7,755 nucleotides of DNA. Origin: Acidobacteriota bacterium. GTDB lineage: Bacteria > Acidobacteriota > Terriglobia > Terriglobales > Acidobacteriaceae. The translations under genes were made by a program, and so were the position numbers. Positions 1 through 5,860 of the stretch are shown in pieces; the stretch's first letter is position 1; every line of letters starts with the position of its first letter. The notes under the pieces are model-generated. The model was not told where the DNA came from, did no database searches, and was given only the letters and a program-made list of their open reading frames with translations. The stretch spans positions 1-7,755 of the forward strand of contig JAJYSL010000202.1 in NCBI GenBank assembly GCA_021793595.1, in the 5' to 3' direction.

Positions 1-382
1 CTATCTTGCCTGGATGATCCCATTGGTGGACCGAGTGGTGGCCCCGAAGCGCGAGGCTGCTGTGGCTCCCGGTCTGATGACACTGAGCGCCGACCTCCGA
101 GACGATCTGCGCAGCGAACTCAAACAGCACCTCGCTGCAATCAAGGATGCGCAAACAGATCTGACCCCTGCGATCGAAGAGCAACAACGCCGACTGGAGA
201 AACTCGAAGAGCACGCCACGGAGCTGAACCATTCCCTGACCAACCTCTCTGAAGATCAACTGGATCTCGCCGATCAGGTTCGCGCCATGGCTGGATGGGT
301 GCGCAACTCCGCCGTCGCCGGGCTGTTCCTGCTGACGTTGATCTTTGTGCTCAAGCTGGTGCAGGCCATCCACGGGCGCTAA
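1..382 (+). CDS. Coiled-coil protein with C-terminal transmembrane segment (5' partial)
   Basis: The reading frame is open to the left edge (codons for Tyr-Leu-Ala-Trp precede the first visible Met at base 14), and no Shine-Dalgarno sequence lies in the 13 bases before that Met. The true start is therefore probably outside the window. Numbered from that Met, residues about 25-92 are rich in Glu, Gln, Lys, Arg and Leu with heptad-like spacing (for example the segment EEQQRRLEKLEEHATELNHS), which suggests a long coiled coil. Residues about 97-119 (SAVAGLFLLTLIFVLKLVQAI) form one hydrophobic membrane helix, leaving only a tiny tail, His-Gly-Arg. This would be a tail-anchored-like inner-membrane protein exposing a coiled coil. 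I do not recognise the family and assign no function. A terminator-like hairpin follows 39 bp after the TAA, so the gene appears to end its transcription unit. Confidence 0.7.
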   Translation, partial: YLAWMIPLVDRVVAPKREAAVAPGLMTLSADLRDDLRSELKQHLAAIKDAQTDLTPAIEEQQRRLEKLEEHATELNHSLTNLSEDQLDLADQVRAMAGWVRNSAVAGLFLLTLIFVLKLVQAIHGR

Positions 383-421
383 GCAGTTTCACTCCGTCGA
401 TCTCTCGCGGTCTCAAACCAT

Positions 422-457
422 GAGTTCCAGTTGAGCCTCTGTGCCCGACTGGAACTC
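422..457 (+). terminator. Probable intrinsic terminator after the coiled-coil gene
   Basis: GAGTTCCAGT (422-431) is an exact inverted match to ACTGGAACTC (448-457). One G-T pair and one G-C pair (432-433 with 446-447) extend the stem to 12 bp around a 12-nt loop. The sequence after the stem on the + strand is TCGTTTG, a short and broken T tract, so termination strength is uncertain. Its position just after the only upstream + strand gene supports the call. Confidence 0.45.
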
Positions 458-639
458 TCGTTTGTAGCGCAACAACTCAGTGCTCTCCGCCTCCCGCAAG
501 CGCATCCAGACTGCTGAAAAATCCCTACTCATCTCCACAGACGATATGTGCTCAACGCGAGTTTTGTGTGGGCAAGGCGACACAAGTTTGCCGCCGCGAA
601 AAACGATTCGCAGAAAAAAGTCCTTCCATTTTTGTTCGA

Positions 640-662
640 AGCAGTTGCCCGTTTCAACTGTT
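640..662. repeat. Inverted repeat, 8-bp arms, 7-nt loop
   Basis: AGCAGTTG pairs with CAACTGTT across the loop CCCGTTT, with one G-T wobble. It is directly abutted by the next inverted repeat. It overlaps the -35 part of a weak promoter-like sequence, so it could be an operator or an RNA hairpin. Confidence 0.4.
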
Positions 663-673
663 AGGACTACGAT
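645..673 (+). promoter_or_regulatory. Weak sigma70-like promoter candidate for gvpL/F
   Basis: TTGCCC (645-650) and TACGAT (668-673) are separated by exactly 17 bases. Each matches the sigma70 consensus at 4 of 6 positions. Transcription from here would leave a leader of about 140 nt before the gvpL/F start. The two elements fall inside the two adjacent inverted repeats. Matches this weak arise by chance, so this is tentative. Confidence 0.2.
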
Positions 674-695
674 GGTGCTGGTGCGGCGTAGTCCT
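663..695. repeat. Inverted repeat, perfect 9-bp arms, 15-nt loop
   Basis: AGGACTACG (663-671) is the exact reverse complement of CGTAGTCCT (687-695). The core GTAGTCC recurs in direct orientation at 744-750, 56 bases after the right arm. Three copies of one 7-mer within 90 bases of noncoding DNA fits a binding-site cluster or an RNA structural element. No T tract follows, so it does not look like a terminator. Confidence 0.5.
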
Positions 696-818
696 GCTGT
701 CGACGCATCGGTAGATAGTAGCTTTTCGGAGACCGCATTCGATGTAGTCCAAACAAATACAAACTTTCAGCCTGGGCGTTTCTAATCGGTACGTTCCAGC
801 GTGATGGAGTGACTAAGC

Positions 819-1562
819 ATGGCATGGTATGCATATTGCATTGCAGAGAAACAGGCATTCCCAGAACTAGCTCATCATCGTAAACCGGTTCCGTTCGATA
901 GCCAGGTCGGTGTCCTCGGAAATCAAATCTTCCTCTACCCCGCCAGTGATTTCGCAGTCATCGTAAGTGAACACAATCCAGACGACAATTTAGAACAAAA
1001 ATCGGCTGTCGATCATGCGCGTGTGATTGCCAACTGTTTTGAGCACTCCACCGTATTGCCCTTCCGTTTTGGAACTGTATTTCAAGACGACGACGCCTTG
1101 CGCCGCTCGGTCCGCAGCAATCAACGCCAGTTCACCGCCAATGTAGAACGTCTTCGTGGCAAAGCCGAGATGCATCTGAAAGTGGTGTTTGACGATGCAG
1201 GTCCCGATTCACCCAGGTATCAGTCCTCTCCTTGCGTCGGGAAAGAATATCTTTCCCGGCTTCGCGAGACGGCCACGGTGCAGCGGGAACGCCAGACCAA
1301 GGCAAAAGCTGTGTTTGTCCAGGTCCATCGGATGTTTTCTCCATTAGAAGAAGAGATTACCTGCCGTCGCACCGACAGCGGAAAGATGCTGCTGGATATC
1401 GCCCACCTGATTGAGCACCAGAGTGTTGTTCGCTATCAGAACAAATATTCGTGCGCCAGCCAGACCATGCGTGATTGCCAGATCATGCTGTCAGGTCCAT
1501 GGCCGCCGTATCACTTTATCCACGGAACGCATCGCGTCTCCGCCCAGGCGGCACACGCATAG
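819..1562 (+). CDS. GvpL/GvpF family gas vesicle protein (solitary)
   Basis: This 247-residue protein belongs to the GvpL/GvpF family. Members are accessory proteins of gas-vesicle formation; they bind the GvpA shell protein and are thought to act early in assembly. Diagnostic blocks are the N-terminal start MAWYAYCIA, VLPFRFGTVF (79-88), LRGKAEMHLKV (112-122), VGKEYLSRLR (140-149) and the strongly conserved LSGPWPPYHF (224-233). The length is normal for the family and there is no signal peptide or membrane segment, so it should be cytoplasmic. The ATG at 819 is supported by GGAG at 806-809, 9 nt upstream. No gvpA, gvpN, gvpK or other vesicle gene is nearby: the upstream unit ends in a hairpin and pgsA converges from the right. 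The gene therefore seems monocistronic, and its function without a vesicle cluster is unknown. Confidence 0.9.
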   Translation: MAWYAYCIAEKQAFPELAHHRKPVPFDSQVGVLGNQIFLYPASDFAVIVSEHNPDDNLEQKSAVDHARVIANCFEHSTVLPFRFGTVFQDDDALRRSVRSNQRQFTANVERLRGKAEMHLKVVFDDAGPDSPRYQSSPCVGKEYLSRLRETATVQRERQTKAKAVFVQVHRMFSPLEEEITCRRTDSGKMLLDIAHLIEHQSVVRYQNKYSCASQTMRDCQIMLSGPWPPYHFIHGTHRVSAQAAHA

Positions 1563-1596
1563 CCGTATTGCTGGCCTGCGCTGAAGTTGCAAAAAA

Positions 1597-1632
1597 GAAA
1601 CCCTCGTCTGCCCCACAGCAAACGAGGGTTTC
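1597..1632 (-). terminator. Strong intrinsic terminator for pgsA
   Basis: GAAACCCTCGT (1597-1607) pairs perfectly over 11 bp with ACGAGGGTTTC (1622-1632). The 14-nt loop contains a further CTG/CAG pairing (1608-1610 with 1616-1618). On the minus strand the stem is followed directly by six T (A6 at 1591-1596), the classic rho-independent layout. It lies about 80 bp after the pgsA stop. On the + strand the tail is only TTTCCTAT, so any bidirectional effect on gvpL/F would be weaker. Confidence 0.85.
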
Positions 1633-1713
1633 CTATGGGCTTCGCCGTAAGGAGGAGACAAAAGCGACAATCGCGGCCCACACTTGATGGACGCAACCGA
1701 ATCGAAAAAGGAA

Positions 1714-2370
1714 TCAGGAAAGTCGGTCGACGGTTGAAACGTCTTTCTTCCTGCTCATAATGAAGGTTTCCCGCCGCCGCGCTACCGACGCACGCTCAAT
1801 CTTCCGCCAGAATGCGACAAAATAATCCGTTGCGGAAATGATGGAAACCAGCGCCATAAAGTAGACGGCGATGATGGCAATCACGTGCACCGGCAGAATA
1901 AACCAGCCAAAATGCCAAACCGTCCAGCGGTGGTCTAGAATCGCCGCCACCACCGCGACAATCTGCGTCACCATCTTCAGCTTGCCCAGGTCGCTGGCCT
2001 GAATCGTAAAGCCTTCCGACGTTGCGATAGAACGCAGTCCGCTTACCAGAAACTCTCGTCCGATCACCAGTACTGCAATCCACGCCGGAACAATTCGAGG
2101 ATTCATTTCGACCAAAGAAATAAAGGCCGCCGTCACCAGCAGCTTATCTGCCAGCGGATCCAGCAACATCCCCATGGTCGTAATCTGGCCGCGTTTTCGT
2201 GCCAGATAGCCGTCCACCCCATCCGTAATCGATGCCAGGATGAACAGAGCTGACGCCAGAATTTCTGCCTCGCCATAAAACGAGTGGAAGGGAAATGTCC
2301 GCGAAAGCAGCCAAATGAGCAGCGGTACACAAAAGATGCGGCTCATCGTGATGGAGTTGGGGAGATTCAC
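1714..2370 (-). CDS. pgsA: CDP-diacylglycerol--glycerol-3-phosphate 3-phosphatidyltransferase (PGP synthase)
   Basis: The enzyme condenses CDP-diacylglycerol with sn-glycerol 3-phosphate to give phosphatidylglycerophosphate, the committed step to phosphatidylglycerol and cardiolipin in the inner membrane. The 218-residue product carries the full CDP-alcohol phosphotransferase signature D-x2-D-G-x2-A-R-x8-G-x3-D-x3-D: Asp50, Asp53, Gly54, Ala57, Arg58, Gly67, Asp71 and Asp75. REFLVSGLR (105-113) and GKLKMVTQ (129-136) are typical of PgsA rather than phosphatidylserine synthase. Several hydrophobic helices span the protein, with a basic C-terminal tail. The start is a GTG at 2368-2370, preceded by AGGA with 7 nt spacing. 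The gene is convergent with gvpL/F and ends in an intrinsic terminator. A 185-bp gap separates it from the kinase upstream, enough for its own promoter. Confidence 0.95.
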   Translation of the reverse strand: MNLPNSITMSRIFCVPLLIWLLSRTFPFHSFYGEAEILASALFILASITDGVDGYLARKRGQITTMGMLLDPLADKLLVTAAFISLVEMNPRIVPAWIAVLVIGREFLVSGLRSIATSEGFTIQASDLGKLKMVTQIVAVVAAILDHRWTVWHFGWFILPVHVIAIIAVYFMALVSIISATDYFVAFWRKIERASVARRRETFIMSRKKDVSTVDRLS

Positions 2371-2381
2371 GGCGTTTTCCT
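2371..2381 (-). promoter_or_regulatory. Ribosome binding site that fixes the pgsA GTG start
   Basis: On the minus strand AGGA (plus-strand TCCT at 2378-2381) sits 7 nt before the GTG start. The product then begins MNLPNSITMSR, the usual PgsA N terminus, so the non-ATG start is well supported. Confidence 0.6.
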
Positions 2382-2460
2382 AGGTCGAGAGGCCACTCTC
2401 GTAGGCCTTGCAAGCATTATGCACTACCTTGCGCTCCCTTCGCGTCCGCCGTTTGGTTTT

Positions 2461-2497
2461 TTGCCAGCCTTTGGTACTGGCAAGCGCCTATATATAT
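2461..2497 (-). promoter_or_regulatory. Inverted repeat and TATATATAT tract upstream of pgsA
   Basis: TTGCCAG (2461-2467) and CTGGCAA (2477-2483) form a perfect 7-bp inverted repeat with a 9-nt spacer. Next to it, farther from pgsA, lies TATATATAT (2489-2497), the most AT-rich spot in the gap and a possible -10 element. No good -35 is visible. The hairpin is followed by A residues on the minus strand, so it is not a terminator. An operator-promoter arrangement is possible but unproven. Confidence 0.25.
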
Positions 2498-2555
2498 GCA
2501 GATGCAGCGGAACTTAGCTCTTTATCTGTAATTGATCTGGACCAAAGAAACAGCT

Positions 2556-4586
2556 CTAGTCGGATTCTTCGATCATGGCTGGGTCAGACAGCCCGTTGAA
2601 TGGAAAAAACAGCATGAAGACCGTACCGCTCTCGCACTTCGCTGGGGAAGAATCGACCTGATCGGATCCACCATCGAGAGCTGCGCTGCCATTGGCCTCA
2701 GTTATTTCCGCCAGCGCGACTGCGGACCGGCTGCGAACCCGCACCGTGCCCTGGTGCTTCGCGATGATCTCCGAGCTGATCCACAACCCCAGCCCTGTGC
2801 CGGTGATTTCCTTCGTGGTGAAGAAGGGTTCAAATATTCGCTGGCGAACCGCCTCCGTCATCCCCGAACCCGTGTCGGCAATCGTGATCCGGACCCCTTG
2901 CACTTCCGGCTGGGACCACACCTGCGAAGCGCGAACCGACAGATAAAGCTTCCCGCCATTCGGCATGGCGTCCAGAGCATTCCCAACCAGATTGGCAAAC
3001 AGCTGCCGCATCTCCCCGCTGAAGGCATACAGTTCCGCCCCATCGCGGTATCGGCGAATGGTCTGAACTTTGGCTGCGTTCGCTCTGCCATGGTGCAGGT
3101 CCACTACGGAATCCAGCACGTCGGCCGGCTGCATGAGTGTCGGGCTTGAAGACTGCCGGTAGAATCGCAGCGTCTGCTGCGTAATCTGCGAAACGCGCGC
3201 GATCTCTTGCTGCGCCATATCGGTGTAGTGTCTCGATTCTTCATCCAGTGGTTGTTGGTCCAGCAAAAACAGCAGGTTCGTCACTGCTTCCAGTGGGTTA
3301 TTGATCTCGTGCGCAATGGACGCCGCCAGCTGTCCTGTTGCCGCCAGCTTTTCCGTTCTCCGCAGGAGTTCTTCTGACAGCTTTCTCTCCGTTGCATCCA
3401 CGATCACCGCTCCGACCCAGCGTGAGCTCGAGGAATTAGGCTGCCGTTCTGTCGCCGAATCGCCGTTGCTCCGCGGTGCAACCACACGCGGGTCTGCCGG
3501 TCGATCTCCTCCAGCGCGCACCGGATATAAACTGATCAACCAAATGCGCGGACTCACTGGCACGGTCGGCAATTCGCCATGAATTTCAAGTTCACGAATC
3601 GGCTCACCTGTAACAAACACCTGCTCGATGGCCGCCGCCAACTGTGTGCCCACCGAGCCAGGGAAAATTTGCTGCACGGTGCGACCCAGATGATGGGTGA
3701 TGGAGAGTTGGTCCATTTCCGCCAGAAACTGGTTCATGCGCACGTAGCGCATCTTGCGATCAAAGAACGCGAAGCCAATCGGCGCATTTGCCAACAGGGA
3801 GTCCAGTAACGCCAGCGTTTCGTTGAGCCCGGCCCGCTGTTCCTTCAGCGCCGCCACCATGGTGTTGAAGGAGCGCGTCAACTCTCCCGCCTCATTCAGC
3901 GACCGCGTTTTCAAAGGAAATACATCGTTGCGTTCCGGATCGCGAATTAGCAGCTTGGTGCCGCGCAGCAATCCCCGTAACGGGCGCGTCACTGACCGTG
4001 CCAGCAATAGAGAGAACAGGGCATTGGCGGCAATTGCCAGCAGCGTGAAGAATAATGCGGAGCGCAGAAGGCTCGACAAATCCACCTGGTCTTCCGCGGT
4101 ATCGGGATACACCCATGCCACCGCGACCGGCACGTTGTCGACTTCAATCTCTTCCGCCGCAACAAGCCCACGTCTTCCATCGTCGAAGACGCTCGCCGCC
4201 ATCAATGGATGCAACTGCTGGCGTTCCGCCGCTGACAGCGGCAGATAGGCCGTCTTTCCATTCTCGTCGCTGTAGGTCAGCGTGTCGCCGGACATGTCTG
4301 TAATCCGCACCGCGCGGATTGACGGCGTCGCCACCATTCCGTCAAGAATCAACTTCAGGCTCGCTAACCGCTGCTCCTTCAATTCCGAGGCTGCCGTGGT
4401 CGCCAGCACATTTACCTGGTAAGTGAGCCGCTCTATCGTGCGATGACGCAGCGTGTTCCGCTGCTCGTGATAGACGTATCCAAACACGGCGGCCACTAGC
4501 AGGCACTGCAGTAACGCAGTGCCCCAGATCAGTTGCCATCGAATACTGCGTGGGAAAAGCTGACGCATCAAAGTCGTTGATTTCAT
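2556..4586 (-). CDS. Membrane-bound PAS sensor histidine kinase
   Basis: This 676-residue sensor kinase autophosphorylates a histidine and should pass the phosphate to an unidentified response regulator. In order it has TM helix 1 (about 18-38), an extracytoplasmic segment of about 130 residues (Cache/PDC-like at best), TM helix 2 (about 174-197), a HAMP domain (about 198-252), a PAS domain (about 256-355, then a Ser/Pro/Arg-rich insert near 356-388), a HisKA domain with phosphoacceptor His426 in SIAHEINNPL, and an HATPase_c domain. The ATPase domain shows the N box (Asn536 in NLVGNALDA), G1 DTGSG (571-575), F box FEPFFTTK (585-592) and G2 GTGLGL (596-601). An extra acidic, low-complexity stretch (about 620-650) separates the G2 box from the last strand, GTVFMLFFP. 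No clear Shine-Dalgarno precedes the ATG, and Met7 is an alternative start. It lies 63 bp after the reductase gene. No response regulator is in the window. Confidence 0.95.
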   Translation of the reverse strand: MKSTTLMRQLFPRSIRWQLIWGTALLQCLLVAAVFGYVYHEQRNTLRHRTIERLTYQVNVLATTAASELKEQRLASLKLILDGMVATPSIRAVRITDMSGDTLTYSDENGKTAYLPLSAAERQQLHPLMAASVFDDGRRGLVAAEEIEVDNVPVAVAWVYPDTAEDQVDLSSLLRSALFFTLLAIAANALFSLLLARSVTRPLRGLLRGTKLLIRDPERNDVFPLKTRSLNEAGELTRSFNTMVAALKEQRAGLNETLALLDSLLANAPIGFAFFDRKMRYVRMNQFLAEMDQLSITHHLGRTVQQIFPGSVGTQLAAAIEQVFVTGEPIRELEIHGELPTVPVSPRIWLISLYPVRAGGDRPADPRVVAPRSNGDSATERQPNSSSSRWVGAVIVDATERKLSEELLRRTEKLAATGQLAASIAHEINNPLEAVTNLLFLLDQQPLDEESRHYTDMAQQEIARVSQITQQTLRFYRQSSSPTLMQPADVLDSVVDLHHGRANAAKVQTIRRYRDGAELYAFSGEMRQLFANLVGNALDAMPNGGKLYLSVRASQVWSQPEVQGVRITIADTGSGMTEAVRQRIFEPFFTTKEITGTGLGLWISSEIIAKHQGTVRVRSRSAVALAEITEANGSAALDGGSDQVDSSPAKCESGTVFMLFFPFNGLSDPAMIEESD

Positions 4587-4649
4587 TCTATTGGAGCAAC
4601 ACTTCGATGGCGATTTCTACCCCTTCGCGACATCGATGGCGCCAATGAT

Positions 4650-5663
4650 TTAGAAGCTCTTTATCGCCGTACGCAGCTTCTGGCGTAGATCCGCGGCAAT
4701 CTGAGCGCCGTGGAAGCGCCCATTTTCGATGAAGATTTCGTTCGTCCTCGCCCCCGCAACCACCACTCCTGCCAGGTAGATTCCAGGAACATTGCTCTCC
4801 AGCGTCTGTGGATCGAACTCCGGCGTGCGGTCTTTTCCCGTTAGACGAACCCCGAGTGCCTCCAGAAAGCTGAAGTCCGGGTGATATCCCGTCATGGCAA
4901 AAACAAAATCATTCTTCAGCGTGATCGGCCCTTCCGGCGTGCGCAGACGAACAGAATCGAGTGCGATTTCTTCCACCACCGTATTGAAATGCGCGTGGAT
5001 CTCATCGTGTGAGATGCGATTCTCAATGTCCGGAAGAATCCAGTACTTCACATGCTTGTGCATCGCTGGCCCACGGTGCACCAGCGTCACCCGCGCGCCA
5101 TGCCGCCATAAATCCAGCGCCGAAATCGCCGCCGAGTTCTTGCCGCCAATCACCAGCACATCCTGATCGAAATAAGGATGCGGGTCTTGATAATAGTGAA
5201 AGACCTTGGGCAGATCCTCGCCGGGAATGTTGAGATAGTTGGCGCGATCGTAATATCCCGTGGCGATGATCAACGCCCGAGCCGTGTATTGCTGCGGCCT
5301 TCCGGCGGTGTCCGTGCAATGGACGATGAAGCTGCCCGCTTCGCCTCCCACCCGATCCACATGCTGATACTGGTGCAGCTTCAGACGAAAATGCTGCGTC
5401 ACCTTGCGGTAATACTCCAGCGCTTCCTGCCGATTCGGCTTCTGGTTCGGGCTGCTGAAAGGAATGTTGCCGATCTCCAGCAGTTCCGGCGTCGTAAAGA
5501 AGGTCATGTTCGACGGGTAATGGAACAGGGAGTTGCACAGGCAGCCCTTGTCGATCAGCAGCGTATCGAACCCTGCATTCTGCGCATCGATAGCGCACGC
5601 CAGCCCCGTCGGCCCTGCCCCAATCACCACTACATCCGCCGCTGTCCCCGCCACATCGCTCAT
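4650..5663 (-). CDS. ypdA: YpdA-like FAD/NAD(P)H-dependent disulfide reductase
   Basis: This 337-residue protein matches the YpdA family, flavoproteins implicated in NADPH-dependent reduction of bacillithiol disulfide in Firmicutes. It has an N-terminal FAD dinucleotide fold GAGPTG (15-20), ATGYYD (134-139), a second NAD(P)H fold GGKNSA (173-178) after YFDQDVLVI, the family blocks WILP, NDFVFAMTGYHPD and YLAGVVVAG, and the terminal IFIENGRFHG. Length is normal. As I recall the Staphylococcus aureus protein, it has GGGPCG with a functional Cys14. Here that position is Thr19, while Cys23 and a Cys41-Leu-Cys43 pair lie close by. The substrate may therefore differ from bacillithiol disulfide. Start choice is uncertain: AGAAGG directly abuts the ATG (no spacing), whereas a GTG three codons later would have 9-nt spacing. 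The kinase gene follows 63 bp downstream. Confidence 0.88.
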   Translation of the reverse strand: MSDVAGTAADVVVIGAGPTGLACAIDAQNAGFDTLLIDKGCLCNSLFHYPSNMTFFTTPELLEIGNIPFSSPNQKPNRQEALEYYRKVTQHFRLKLHQYQHVDRVGGEAGSFIVHCTDTAGRPQQYTARALIIATGYYDRANYLNIPGEDLPKVFHYYQDPHPYFDQDVLVIGGKNSAAISALDLWRHGARVTLVHRGPAMHKHVKYWILPDIENRISHDEIHAHFNTVVEEIALDSVRLRTPEGPITLKNDFVFAMTGYHPDFSFLEALGVRLTGKDRTPEFDPQTLESNVPGIYLAGVVVAGARTNEIFIENGRFHGAQIAADLRQKLRTAIKSF

Positions 5664-5860
5664 CCTTCTATTTAAGCATCTGCTTTACGAGGAATCTTCT
5701 ACGGTGAGCTGCAAACCTGCGACATAGGCCGTCACGAAAAGTTCTGGAGCGTGACTTGAGGCACGGGCATTCTCTGTTGCGTCATGTATAAATGGCCTGG
5801 GAACGAGGGATGATGAAAATTCTTCTCGCATTTGAATAGCTGTTGACAGAAACGTTCCAC
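5664..5860 (-). other. Intergenic gap between fumarase and ypdA
   Basis: This 197-bp gap has no credible gene and no intrinsic terminator after the fumarase. It holds a perfect 6-bp inverted repeat, GTCACG (5731-5736) with CGTGAC (5750-5755), spacer 13 nt. A minus-strand TATACA (5785-5790) could be a -10 element for ypdA, but no convincing -35 accompanies it. Confidence 0.3.

Larger units (their letters stand above)
458..818. other. Gene-poor region with clustered inverted repeats
   Basis: I see no credible protein-coding gene here. The region contains TTGTGT (564-569) paired with ACACAA (580-585); GGCAA (571-575) paired with TTGCC (588-592), which interleaves with the first pair; AGCAGTTG (640-647) paired with CAACTGTT (655-662, one G-T); and AGGACTACG (663-671) paired with CGTAGTCCT (687-695). 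The 7-mer GTAGTCC occurs a third time at 744-750. This could be a regulatory leader, a small RNA or operator DNA for the gvpL/F gene downstream. None of these functions is shown by sequence alone. Confidence 0.4.

Noticed and set aside
480..785. Open frame of 101 codons on the + strand between the coiled-coil gene and gvpL/F
   Set aside because: It starts at a GTG without a Shine-Dalgarno, has irregular composition with no recognisable domain, and runs through the inverted repeats; it looks like a chance frame.
1648..1657. Strong Shine-Dalgarno-like TAAGGAGGAG on the + strand after the terminator
   Set aside because: No start codon lies at a suitable distance; the nearest ATG (1687) is about 30 bases away and gives only 16 codons running into the antisense of pgsA.
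5731..5755. GTCACG/CGTGAC inverted repeat as a fumarase terminator
   Set aside because: The stem is only 6 bp with a 13-nt loop and there is no T tract on the minus strand; it was kept only as part of the gap description.
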